Assembly (NCBI GenBank): GCA_900549365.1
Contig: UROD01000016.1
Coordinates: forward strand, 1 to 12,996
Direction: 5' to 3'
From: an uncultured Rickettsiales bacterium
Lineage (GTDB): Bacteria; Pseudomonadota; Alphaproteobacteria; Rs-D84
Length of the DNA: 12,996 nt
The position numbers and the translations under genes were made by a program. A model generated the notes under the pieces. It had not been told where the DNA came from. It made no database searches and saw only the letters and a program-made list of their open reading frames with translations. This document shows positions 6,194 to 12,996 of this stretch, in pieces. How positions within the stretch are numbered: the first letter of the stretch is position 1; the number at the start of each line of letters is the position of its first letter.

Positions 6194-6253
6194 CTCGAAC
6201 CCTCGACCTCAACCTTGGCAAGGTTGCGCTCTAGCCAACTGAGCTACGCTCGC
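6177..6253 (-). tRNA. tRNA-Gly, anticodon GCC
   Basis: This 77-nt gene includes an encoded CCA. The acceptor stem is GCGAGCG / TGCTCGC (last pair G-U). The D-arm begins TAGCTCAGTTGGCTAGAGC. The anticodon stem is CAACC / GGTTG with loop TTGCCAA, giving anticodon GCC, which reads GGC and GGU. The variable loop is AGGTC. The T-arm is GAGGG-TTCGAGC-CCCTT. All stems pair, so the gene looks functional. Its last 17 nt are duplicated at 2541-2557, marking it as the integration target of the neighbouring island. Confidence 0.97.
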
Positions 6254-6265
6254 ACTGCGTGGCAT

Positions 6266-6294
6266 ATTCTGACATAAACTTTATACGATTGCAA
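6266..6294 (-). promoter_or_regulatory. Likely promoter of tRNA-Gly
   Basis: On the minus strand TTGCAA (6289-6294) and CAGAAT (6266-6271) are 17 nt apart, placing the transcription start about 5 nt before the mature tRNA 5' end. A second possible -10 (TATAAA) lies within the spacer. Confidence 0.5.
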
Positions 6295-6303
6295 GTATTA
6301 TTT

Positions 6304-6330
6304 TCAAAAAAACGCCCCATGCGGGGCGTT
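6304..6330 (-). terminator. Terminator of the era-queA-tgt operon
   Basis: A perfect 8-bp stem (AACGCCCC / GGGGCGTT) with a 4-nt loop is followed on the minus strand by seven T residues, nine bases past the stop codon of the last operon gene. Confidence 0.9.
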
Positions 6331-6339
6331 CGTTGATAT

Positions 6340-7323
6340 TTACAACCATTTCCACGGTTGCAGGGCCTTTAACAACCCGTATGCCGTGCGTTTGTCGGTA
6401 AATGTATGGCCACAACGTGGGCACACGATAAATGGCGCAATCATTGCTTTGACTTTCTTGAACAGCATCAGCCACACCAGCGCACCAACCGCCCATGCCG
6501 CAATGACCAATCCCCATGCGACATAGCCAAAGTATTTATCAACCGTGCTGGTGATTATCTGGATTGTGCTTAAACTGGATTTAGACAGGTCGTTATAGAT
6601 TTTTGTTGCGACCGGCCACGATGATGGACGCCATGGGTATACGTGTTTAATCCCATAATTGGTCAGCAATGTTGTGCCCAGACCACCCGTATTTTTGTCC
6701 AGTTGTTTTTTGATTGCTTCGTCAATCATTTGGTCAACCTGTGTTTGCAACACAGATGTCAGTTCACGTTCAACACTGTCCAGTTTGCTGTTGACCAATG
6801 CGGCGGTGTTGTCCACGCGGGCGACGGCCTGATTTGCCTTGGCAATATTTTTATCGGCGGCATCAATCGCCTTGTCCAAGCCACCCGTTTTGACGCCGAA
6901 TTTACCCATCAGCCCAGAAACCTGTTTCGCGTCGTTGGCGACCTTGGTTGCTTCGCCTGTTTTCTTTTTCGCCGCGGCGGTGGCATCGGTTACTTTGTCA
7001 ACGGCGTTTTCGGCAACCTTGACCTTGTCAATGGCAAAAGATACCGGCTTTTCCAAATTGATGGATTTTTTAATGCCGTCCAACAGGTTTTCGTACTGTG
7101 TCGCGATATTACGTTGCAGGTCAAAGAACATTGATACGACAATCGATTTCTTTATTGGGCCCGAATACGTGTTTTTGATATGCAGTGGCGTCCACACGAC
7201 CAGCGCAATCCACACCACAGACACAACCGCAAATACGCGTTTTACCCACGTGATATAAGACGTCTTTTTGGCGACGGTTTTTGCGCCATCGCGTTCAATT
7301 ACCTCTATTTGTTTTTTGGCCAT
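6340..7323 (-). CDS. Membrane protein with central helical region and C-terminal CPRCGH motif, unknown function
   Basis: This 327-residue protein starts at an ATG with AGGGAGG 8 nt upstream. A basic N-terminus leads into a first membrane helix at about 27-46. A long polar, alanine- and lysine-rich region (about 95-210) looks strongly helical or coiled-coil, with many A/K/D/V heptad-like repeats. A proline/tryptophan-rich patch (YPWRPSSWP, 229-237) follows. A second membrane helix spans about 266-288. The short tail carries CPRCGH at 301-306, half of a zinc-ribbon-like site, and ends in WKWL. If both helices cross the membrane, the coiled region lies on one side (probably periplasmic) with both ends in the cytoplasm. 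I do not recognise the family. It is the last gene of the operon, 31 nt after the 138-residue gene and before a strong terminator. A zinc site would need further ligands, perhaps from a second protomer. Confidence 0.8.
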   Translation of the reverse strand: MAKKQIEVIERDGAKTVAKKTSYITWVKRVFAVVSVVWIALVVWTPLHIKNTYSGPIKKSIVVSMFFDLQRNIATQYENLLDGIKKSINLEKPVSFAIDKVKVAENAVDKVTDATAAAKKKTGEATKVANDAKQVSGLMGKFGVKTGGLDKAIDAADKNIAKANQAVARVDNTAALVNSKLDSVERELTSVLQTQVDQMIDEAIKKQLDKNTGGLGTTLLTNYGIKHVYPWRPSSWPVATKIYNDLSKSSLSTIQIITSTVDKYFGYVAWGLVIAAWAVGALVWLMLFKKVKAMIAPFIVCPRCGHTFTDKRTAYGLLKALQPWKWL

Positions 7324-7354
7324 TGTTATGCCCTCCCTTGGTTTGGCGTTTGGT

Positions 7355-7771
7355 TTATTTTGTGCGTTCGTTAAATAATTTGATGTATTCCGCCATAAAT
7401 TCGCCTTCGCGGATTGCGCGGAACCCAGCAGAACGCTGTTGATATTCCATGATTTGATTCACGGTGCGGTAATAGATGTCCGCAGGTTGCGGGTCTGTGA
7501 ACGCGGCAACCTCTGTATTAGGAATCATTTCATAATATGTGCCATTTGTACGAGGACACACCAGCGAATAAACAAATGTCATTGTGTCGGATGTTTTCTT
7601 GGCCGTGGCCATATACATCTTATCACGGTCATTCAACAATACCTGTGGGGCCGCCACAGTTTTACCAACCATATTCACAACGACTGGTTGCTCATAAACC
7701 TTGGCACGCGTGTCTTCGGCACGTGTGTCTGCTGTTTCTGCTGTTTTTTTATCTTTCTTTGTTTTTGTCAT
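7355..7771 (-). CDS. Unknown 138-residue protein translationally coupled to tgt
   Basis: The start codon overlaps the tgt stop by one base (TAATG), with AGGTGA 8 nt upstream, so translation is probably coupled. The N-terminus (about 1-25) is highly charged and low-complexity. It includes a tandem in-frame duplication of five codons ((A/E)DTRA, bases 7703-7732). The rest looks folded: a central segment around LVCPRTNGTYYEMIPNTEV (70-88) and a helical, charged C-terminus ending in EYIKLFNERTK. There is no signal peptide and no membrane helix, so it is probably cytosolic. I do not recognise a family. The next gene is 31 nt downstream and also has a lysine-rich N-terminus, so the two may act together. 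A role linked to Tgt cannot be claimed from position alone. Confidence 0.8.
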   Translation of the reverse strand: MTKTKKDKKTAETADTRAEDTRAKVYEQPVVVNMVGKTVAAPQVLLNDRDKMYMATAKKTSDTMTFVYSLVCPRTNGTYYEMIPNTEVAAFTDPQPADIYYRTVNQIMEYQQRSAGFRAIREGEFMAEYIKLFNERTK

Positions 7772-8883
7772 TATTTTTCACCTGTATATTTTTCTATAAA
7801 ATCTGCCTTGAATTGGGCAAAGCGTCCCTGCTCTATGGCTTCGCGAATGCCACGCATTAAATCCTGATAGAACCACAAATTATGCTGGGTCAACAATGTT
7901 GCGCCCAATATTTCATTGCACTTTACCAAATGATGAATGTATGCGCGCGACAATTTGCATGCTGGGCATCCACACTGGTCGTCCAGCGGGGACGCGTCAT
8001 CGCGAAAGCGTGCATTTTTCATATTCATTGTGCCGTGGCGCGTAAATGCCTGTGCCGTGCGACCGGCGCGCGTTGGCATAACGCAATCGAACATATCTAT
8101 GCCGCGTTCAACCGCGCCCAGAATATCCAGTGGTGTTCCCACACCCATCAGATATCGTGGCTTGTCCGACGGCAACAGTGGTGTTGTTGTGGCAATCATA
8201 TCAAACATAACGTCTTGGGGTTCGCCCACCGCCAAGCCGCCCACCGCATAGCCATCAAATCCGATATCTGTCAGTTGCTGTGCCGATTTCTTGCGCAGGT
8301 CTGGGAAATCCGCCCCCTGAACAATACCGAATATGCCATAGCCCGCACGGTCAACGAATGCATCGCGGCTGCGCCGTGCCCAACGCGCCACCATTTCGAC
8401 GTTTTTTTCCACACGTTCACGTGGCGCGGGCAAATGCAGACATTCGTCCAATGCCATTGTGATATTAGAATCCAGTTGATGCTGGATATGCACAGAATCT
8501 TCGGGGCGCAAGAAGTGCTTGATTCCGCCATCAATGTGCGATGTGAACTGGACGCCCTCTTCGGTCATTTTGACCAGATTAGACAGCGACATAACCTGAA
8601 AGCCGCCGCTGTCGGTCAAAATTGGGCCGTGCCAACCACCGAATTTATGCAGCCCGCCCATTTTTTCGACTAAATCGCCCCCAGGGCGCATCATCAAATG
8701 GTATGTGTTGCCCAAAATTACCTGTGTTCCCGTGGCGGCAACCTGATCCATGGTCAGTGCCTTGACCGTGGCGGCCGTGCCCACCGCCATAAATGCGGGG
8801 GTCTGGAACGTACCGTGTGCGGTTTCAACCGACCCGCGGCGCGCCATGCCATCTGTTGCGATTAAATTAAACTTCAACGACAT
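7771..8883 (-). CDS. tgt: Queuine/preQ1 tRNA-ribosyltransferase (tRNA-guanine transglycosylase)
   Basis: This 370-residue protein has full family length. Tgt exchanges guanine-34 of tRNAs with GUN anticodons (Asp, Asn, His, Tyr) for preQ1, the step before QueA. Visible motifs are the catalytic D91 in DSGGFQ (91-96), D146 in ALDECLHLP, the substrate loop IVQG (187-190) and GGLAVGEP (215-222). The nucleophile is D266 in MFDCVMPTRAGR (264-275). The zinc site is C304, C306, C309 (CGCPAC) with H334. All expected residues are present. The start at 8883 has AAGGGTG upstream. The gene lies 71 nt downstream of the M16 peptidase, has its own promoter (8916-8943), and shares one base with the following gene. 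Confidence 0.97.
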   Translation of the reverse strand: MSLKFNLIATDGMARRGSVETAHGTFQTPAFMAVGTAATVKALTMDQVAATGTQVILGNTYHLMMRPGGDLVEKMGGLHKFGGWHGPILTDSGGFQVMSLSNLVKMTEEGVQFTSHIDGGIKHFLRPEDSVHIQHQLDSNITMALDECLHLPAPRERVEKNVEMVARWARRSRDAFVDRAGYGIFGIVQGADFPDLRKKSAQQLTDIGFDGYAVGGLAVGEPQDVMFDMIATTTPLLPSDKPRYLMGVGTPLDILGAVERGIDMFDCVMPTRAGRTAQAFTRHGTMNMKNARFRDDASPLDDQCGCPACKLSRAYIHHLVKCNEILGATLLTQHNLWFYQDLMRGIREAIEQGRFAQFKADFIEKYTGEK

Positions 8884-8915
8884 AACTGTGCACCCTTGTT
8901 GTTTCTGATGCCTGA

Positions 8916-8943
8916 ATCATAGCATGTTTTTCGTCGTACGCAA
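8916..8943 (-). promoter_or_regulatory. Internal promoter for tgt and the two genes after it
   Basis: On the minus strand TTGCGT (8938-8943) and TATGAT (8916-8921) are 16 nt apart, with an extended -10 (TGCTATGAT). It lies in the only sizeable gap of the operon, so tgt and the two unknown genes can probably be expressed apart from era-queA. Confidence 0.6.
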
Positions 8944-8954
8944 ATTGAAATCAA

Positions 8955-10229
8955 TTATTTGAAATTTTCGTGCCAGATGTCCGCCAAGTCAGCAGAGAAC
9001 GCCGCACCTTGGGTTATAATGGACATTGCGCCATCAAAATAACCACGTGAATTTTTGATGACATCGTCGCGACGAATACTGTCAACCATACGATTTGTTT
9101 CATAAAAATCGTACAGGCGGTCGTAATCGGCATAAAATCCAATCAATGTTGCCATGCGCTGGGACGCAGATTCCAACCAATCGGCATTACCTAATTTATT
9201 TTTATGCGTAAAACGTATCAAATCGTCATCTGTGATTGGATTTTCGGTATACACGCGGTGGGCGGTTTTCGCAATCAATGCGACCACACGTTCAATATTT
9301 TCCGGTGCGGTTTCAGTTTCAACACCACTGACGCCAAATTCTTCGTTGCCATAGCCAGTCATCTGTAATCCATAGACCAACCCATTTTCACGACGAACGA
9401 CGTCAAATAACTGGCGACCCAAGAAGCGTTCAAATTTACCCACGCACTTATTATTAAAGTGATATTCGTATTTCAATGGCCATATATCGGGGAACAGTAT
9501 ACGCAATTTTATGTTTTTATCGTCTGGACGCAGGTTGTGCGCAACCGTTGGGGTGTACGTGATACTGGTATTCATCGGCACAAAATGTGTGCCCAAAAAC
9601 GCGAATTTTTCCGTAATATGGTTCAACATATCATCGGCATCAATAATCTTGCCAGACACGCTGATTATACAATTCTGGGCGGACAGACGACGTTGCAAGA
9701 ACGCCAACATTTGGTCACGCGTAAAAGAATCGATTGTTTCATACGTGCCCAATGTACGCAAAGAACCTGTTGCATAATTAAACAGTTTCCCCGATATAAA
9801 TTCTTTTAATTGGCGTTCGGGCTTGTCCGATGCACGACGCAATTCATCCTTGATAACGGTGCGTTCCAGTTCAATTTTTTCTGGGTCAAACAGCGAATTT
9901 TGCAACTGGTCGGCAAATACGTCCAACAACAGATTTGCATTTTCTGCTAAAATGCGACCGCGCAATTCCAACGCATTATTGCCGGTATACGCATTTTTCG
10001 TGCCACCGTTAAAATCCATAAAGTCATCAAAAGCACGCGGGGTTGGAAAACGCGTTGTACCCTTGCACAACATATGTTCACAAAAATGGGTGATGCCCAT
10101 TTCGGCGGGCGTTTCATCACGCGCACCCGTTTTGAATAATACACTTATCGTTGTGGTTTCCAAATCCATCGGATCAAGGATTACTGTCATACCACTGGGC
10201 ATTTTATGCAAGGTTGGTTCAAATTTCAT
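8955..10229 (-). CDS. M16-family zinc peptidase (pitrilysin/insulinase-like)
   Basis: I choose the ATG at 10229 (424 residues), because it forms an ATGA overlap with the queA stop and has AAAAAGGA upstream. A longer frame from 10259 would overlap queA further and lacks such a site. The inverted zinc motif HFCEH is at 48-52. E122 and E129 (in ELERTVIKDEL) lie at the spacing expected for the third zinc ligand and its conserved partner, E129 being 77 residues after H52. The length suits the bacterial single-chain M16 group, with an active N-terminal half and an inactive C-terminal half that together close around peptide substrates. There is no signal peptide, so it should be cytosolic. It is inserted between the two queuosine genes. 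Its substrate is unknown and its location gives no direct hint. Confidence 0.92.
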   Translation of the reverse strand: MKFEPTLHKMPSGMTVILDPMDLETTTISVLFKTGARDETPAEMGITHFCEHMLCKGTTRFPTPRAFDDFMDFNGGTKNAYTGNNALELRGRILAENANLLLDVFADQLQNSLFDPEKIELERTVIKDELRRASDKPERQLKEFISGKLFNYATGSLRTLGTYETIDSFTRDQMLAFLQRRLSAQNCIISVSGKIIDADDMLNHITEKFAFLGTHFVPMNTSITYTPTVAHNLRPDDKNIKLRILFPDIWPLKYEYHFNNKCVGKFERFLGRQLFDVVRRENGLVYGLQMTGYGNEEFGVSGVETETAPENIERVVALIAKTAHRVYTENPITDDDLIRFTHKNKLGNADWLESASQRMATLIGFYADYDRLYDFYETNRMVDSIRRDDVIKNSRGYFDGAMSIITQGAAFSADLADIWHENFK

Positions 10230-11284
10230 TGTGCGTCCTTTTTGAACAGTAAACAACAATCCCCGTACGAGAAAAATCTGTATTTTTCGGCGACCGCGTG
10301 TGCGTATGCGGCGCGCATTTCGTCCAATCCGGCGAACGCCGAAACCAACATAAACAATGTTGATTTTGGCAAATGGAAATTCGTCAGCAACACATCAACC
10401 GCACCAAACGTGTAACCTGGGGTAATAAATATATCGGTTGTATCACAAAACGGCACAACACGGCGTTGACGCCCCGATTCCGGCAACGCACGGTTGCGTA
10501 TTGCCGCACTTTCCAGTGTGCGCATCGATGTTGTTCCAACCGCAATAACGCGTTTCGCATTGTTTATAATGTCTGCCTGTGCGGGGGTAATCTGGCACCA
10601 TTCACTGTGCATTTTGTGCTGGGATAAATCCTCGGTCTTGACCGGCATCCACGTACCCGCGCCGACGTGCAGAGTAACCTTGACAATCGTTGCGCCACGA
10701 CGCGCAATTTCATCCATCAATTCGGGCGTAAAGTGCAACCCCGCCGTTGGTGCCGCCATTGAACCGATTGGGTCGGCATAAACGGTCTGGTAACGTTCAC
10801 GGTCGGAATCCTCTTGGTCGCGGTGCATATATGGTGGCAACGGCATTTTGCCGATTTTATTCAGAACCGCGAGCACATCATCGCATAAAAATTCCAATTT
10901 CAGGCCACTGTCCGCATCAGAATCCACCACACGGATTTGTGTACCGTCGGTCATGGTCAATATATCGCCAAGCGCGATGCGCGTGAACTTCTTGCACAAC
11001 CCCCACCACAGGTTACCACCCGCCGCGGTGTGCAGTGTGATTTCATATTCGTGCCCAGCCGCGTCAGTTGCGTCAAAGCGGGCCGGAATAACGCGCGAAT
11101 TGTTAAATACCACCACGTCGCCCGCCTGAATATAATCCAAAAAGTCACGAATATGCCTATCAGACAATTCCAATGAAGGGGAACCCTTTACCACCAGCAT
11201 ACGCGATGCATCGCGGCGCGCCAATGGGTGCGATGCAATCAATTCAGTGGGTAATTCAAAATCAAAGTCCGATGTGTGCAACAT
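10226..11284 (-). CDS. queA: S-adenosylmethionine:tRNA ribosyltransferase-isomerase
   Basis: This 352-residue protein has typical family length. QueA transfers and rearranges the ribosyl group of SAM onto preQ1 at tRNA position 34, forming epoxyqueuosine. The sequence matches the family from DFDFELPTELIA at the N-terminus through AAPTAGLHFTPEL (177-189), VTLHVGAGT (203-211), HKMHSEW (223-229), TTSMRTLES (251-259) and LLTNFHLPKSTL (299-310) to YRFFSYGD (335-342). The gene begins one base after the era stop codon and ends in a 4-bp ATGA overlap with the peptidase gene, so it is embedded in the operon. Its product acts directly after Tgt, which is encoded two genes downstream. Confidence 0.97.
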   Translation of the reverse strand: MLHTSDFDFELPTELIASHPLARRDASRMLVVKGSPSLELSDRHIRDFLDYIQAGDVVVFNNSRVIPARFDATDAAGHEYEITLHTAAGGNLWWGLCKKFTRIALGDILTMTDGTQIRVVDSDADSGLKLEFLCDDVLAVLNKIGKMPLPPYMHRDQEDSDRERYQTVYADPIGSMAAPTAGLHFTPELMDEIARRGATIVKVTLHVGAGTWMPVKTEDLSQHKMHSEWCQITPAQADIINNAKRVIAVGTTSMRTLESAAIRNRALPESGRQRRVVPFCDTTDIFITPGYTFGAVDVLLTNFHLPKSTLFMLVSAFAGLDEMRAAYAHAVAEKYRFFSYGDCCLLFKKDAQ

Positions 11285-11285
11285 T

Positions 11286-12191
11286 TTATTTTGTAAACTC
11301 TAACCCTTGGTCTTCGTAATTTTCGGCCTTGTTTTCCCAGTCGGGTTCAACACGCACAAACAGGTGCAGGCGCGCGTTAACGCCCCACTGATTCTGAATA
11401 TCATGGCGGGCGGCGATGCCGATTTGCTTTAACTGTTCACCACCACGGCCAATTACAATCTTTTTATGCGCATCATTTTGGACAGCAATTTTCTGGTATA
11501 TGTCCAAGACCCCATCCGCGTCAACATCAACCCGTTCGGTCAATACATTGATATGATATGGCAATTCTTGGTGAATATATTTATAAATCTTTTCCCGTGT
11601 CAATTCCGACAGATACAGGTTATCTGGCACGTCCACCGCGTCGGATGCATCAAACATATATGGCGATGCCGGCATTACCGCCGCCAGTGCGTCCAGCATA
11701 CCGTCCACGCCATCGTTTTTCAGTGCCGAAATCATAAATATTTCATGCCAGTCCGCCATCTGGGACAATTCTGCGACAATCGGCAGTAAATCTTGCTTTT
11801 TAATCGCGTCAACCTTGTTCAGTGCAACGAACAGGTTTTTATGATCGTGGATTTTTTCAACCAAATCGCGAATGGTCTGGGTAATCCCCTTTTGCGCGTC
11901 CATAATCAGCAAGACCGCGTCCGCATCTGATATCGCCGTCATTGCCGCGCCAACCATCGCCCTGTCCAATCGGCGTTTTGGCACGAACACCCCAGGGGTA
12001 TCAACAAAAATCAACTGGCGCGTGCCCACCATTTTCACGGCGCGCAGGTTGGTTCGCGTGGTCTGAACCTTGTGCGAAACAATTGATACCTTGCGCCCCA
12101 TGATTTGATTTAACAGGGTACTTTTGCCAGCGTTGGTCGGGCCAACAATGGCCACGAATCCAGAATAAGTTTGTGTGTTTTGTGTATTCAT
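11286..12191 (-). CDS. era: GTPase Era, 30S ribosome assembly factor
   Basis: This 301-residue protein has standard Era length. It binds the 3' end of 16S rRNA during small-subunit assembly. GTPase motifs are G1 GPTNAGKS (17-24), the G2 threonines in QTTRT (43-47), G3 DTPG (64-67), G4 NKVD (125-128) and G5 SAL (155-157). The C-terminal KH domain has the loop VIGRGGEQL (246-254). The usual G1 GxPNVGKS reads GPTNAGKS here, a mild variant. It is the first gene of the minus-strand operon. In many bacteria era follows the RNase III gene; here it does not. The bases before the start codon (ATTCTGCCCGAC) contain no Shine-Dalgarno sequence, unlike most genes in this window. Confidence 0.97.
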   Translation of the reverse strand: MNTQNTQTYSGFVAIVGPTNAGKSTLLNQIMGRKVSIVSHKVQTTRTNLRAVKMVGTRQLIFVDTPGVFVPKRRLDRAMVGAAMTAISDADAVLLIMDAQKGITQTIRDLVEKIHDHKNLFVALNKVDAIKKQDLLPIVAELSQMADWHEIFMISALKNDGVDGMLDALAAVMPASPYMFDASDAVDVPDNLYLSELTREKIYKYIHQELPYHINVLTERVDVDADGVLDIYQKIAVQNDAHKKIVIGRGGEQLKQIGIAARHDIQNQWGVNARLHLFVRVEPDWENKAENYEDQGLEFTK

Positions 12192-12212
12192 GTCGGGCAG
12201 AATACCACACCA

Positions 12213-12262
12213 AATCTAAAAGTGAACAAAAATCTTGCAAATCCGCGCACACATTGTAGAAT
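12213..12262. promoter_or_regulatory. Back-to-back era / dcd promoters sharing one palindromic -35 box
   Basis: TTGCAA at 12235-12240 is its own reverse complement. Leftwards, toward era, it is followed after 16 nt by TAGATT (12213-12218). Rightwards, toward dcd, it is followed after 16 nt by TAGAAT (12257-12262). Both -10 boxes lie at suitable distances from the two genes. The intergenic region is only 117 bp. Confidence 0.55.
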
Positions 12263-12308
12263 TTGCACACCAGAGAGAATGCAACACGAAACCAAAGGCA
12301 ATGCAAAA

Positions 12309-12996
12309 ATGCAACTTACCGGCCCTGAAATTCTGCGTCGCATGCGCACACCAAATATGGACAACCCTGGGGGTAAATCAGACATCATTATCACACCGTT
12401 TAACGAAAAGTGTCTGGGCAGTAACAGTTACGACCTGCATCTGGACAATGTGTTAAAGGTGTACACCCACACCATTCCGCGCGGTATGAAGCCCGTAATT
12501 GAATACGACCCAAAACGTCGTGACTATTCAATGCGCGATTGGTTTTGCAATGATTTATCATACACCGTGATTTACAAAAATTCGCCCGAAGAATTTGATA
12601 TTCGCAATCCGAAATACCTACTTGACCCGTGCAGCAAGAGTTCGCACGACACAACAAAAATCATTATCCCAGAATCTGGCGTTATTTTGTCGCCTGAAAT
12701 CGGCTATCTGGGGGCGACGGTGGAATATACAGAAACCCGCAACCTGTTCCCATATATTGATGGCAAATCGTCGGTTGGGCGCAACTTTATTTTGAATCAC
12801 CACACGGCCGGCCGTGGTGACGATGGATTCTGTGGGCAATGGACGTTGGAAATCCGTGTTCTGTACCCAACGGTTGTATATCCAAATATGCGCATAGGCC
12901 AGATTTATTACGAAGAATTTACCGGCGAACGCAAGCCGTATGATTCAAACACAGCCAGCCACTATAATCGTCAAATGGGCCCGACACCCGCGGCGG
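12309..12996 (+). CDS. dcd: dCTP deaminase-like protein, 3' end beyond the window
   Basis: The frame is open to the last base, giving 229 residues without a stop. I choose the ATG at 12309 because AAAGG lies 10 nt upstream and MQLTGPEIL matches the usual Dcd start; an in-frame ATG at 12279 would add ten residues with a poorer site. Dcd enzymes deaminate dCTP to dUTP for thymidylate synthesis, as homotrimers in the dUTPase fold. Visible motifs are GSNSYDLHL (37-45), GKSSVGR (152-158), HHTAGRGDDGF (164-174) and GQWTLE with the likely catalytic E181. YPNMRIGQIYYE (191-202) follows. About 110 residues separate the first two motifs, more than I recall for E. coli Dcd, because of a segment around 60-118. 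The protein is also already longer than E. coli Dcd (about 193 residues). A close relative within the dUTPase superfamily remains possible. Confidence 0.88.
   Translation, partial: MQLTGPEILRRMRTPNMDNPGGKSDIIITPFNEKCLGSNSYDLHLDNVLKVYTHTIPRGMKPVIEYDPKRRDYSMRDWFCNDLSYTVIYKNSPEEFDIRNPKYLLDPCSKSSHDTTKIIIPESGVILSPEIGYLGATVEYTETRNLFPYIDGKSSVGRNFILNHHTAGRGDDGFCGQWTLEIRVLYPTVVYPNMRIGQIYYEEFTGERKPYDSNTASHYNRQMGPTPAA

Noticed and set aside
6000..6221. A 73-codon minus-strand open frame overlapping tRNA-Gly and the right repeat
   Set aside because: It overlaps the tRNA gene and its terminator on the same strand and shows no recognisable protein features.
7882..8673. A 263-codon plus-strand open frame opposite tgt
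   Set aside because: It is the antisense shadow of a clearly conserved gene, rich in H, C, R and W without domain features.
8884..8954. A preQ1 riboswitch in front of tgt
   Set aside because: The gap is 71 nt and is accounted for by a promoter and ribosome-binding site. I see no aptamer-like stem or the expected A-rich tail pairing.
10230..10259. An upstream start for the M16 peptidase at 10259
   Set aside because: The ATG at 10229 has a proper ribosome-binding site, overlaps the queA stop as ATGA, and fits the family N-terminus (MKFEPTLHKMPSGM).
1..12996. CRISPR arrays, insertion sequences or rRNA genes
   Set aside because: I saw no regularly spaced short repeats, transposase motifs with terminal inverted repeats, or rRNA signatures in the window.

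Overview
The window suggests a Gram-negative bacterium, most likely an alphaproteobacterium or a relative. It has a TolC-type outer-membrane channel, a queuosine pathway (tgt, queA), and a tRNA gene that encodes its own CCA end. This placement is inference from gene content only, with no marker gene to confirm it.

Layout. (1) 1-2026, plus strand: the 3' part of an ABC-2 export permease, followed by a TolC-family channel, which together look like the end of an export operon. (2) 2131-2501, minus strand: a small two-helix membrane protein with its own promoter and terminator. (3) 2493-6193: a compact genomic island. A perfect 65-bp direct repeat (2493-2557 and 6129-6193) bounds it. The right copy is the 3' end of a tRNA-Gly(GCC) gene plus that gene's terminator. 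The left copy is an orphan duplicate of the same segment. Between the copies lies visibly AT-rich DNA with three co-directional genes: a fused nuclease-methyltransferase of the Type IIB (BcgI-like) kind, its specificity subunit with two target-recognition halves, and a HigA-type HTH protein with no toxin partner. No integrase is present. (4) 6177-6253, minus strand: the intact tRNA-Gly(GCC). (5) 6304-12191, minus strand: an operon read right to left as era, queA, M16-family peptidase, tgt, a 138-residue unknown protein and a 327-residue membrane protein. Junctions are tight (1 nt gap, ATGA overlap, TAATG overlap), apart from a 71-nt gap before tgt that holds an internal promoter. (6) 12213-12996: a divergent promoter region, then a dCTP deaminase-like gene that runs off the window.

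How the genes work together. QueA and Tgt act in the same pathway (7-deazaguanine insertion into tRNA and its maturation to queuosine). Era is a ribosome-assembly GTPase. The island looks like a mobile defence cargo that uses tRNA-Gly as its chromosomal anchor. It does so without damaging the tRNA, the tRNA terminator or the neighbouring promoter. The strongest candidate for something unusual is this integrase-free 3.6-kb tRNA island carrying only a Type IIB restriction-modification operon with an orphan HigA-like regulator.
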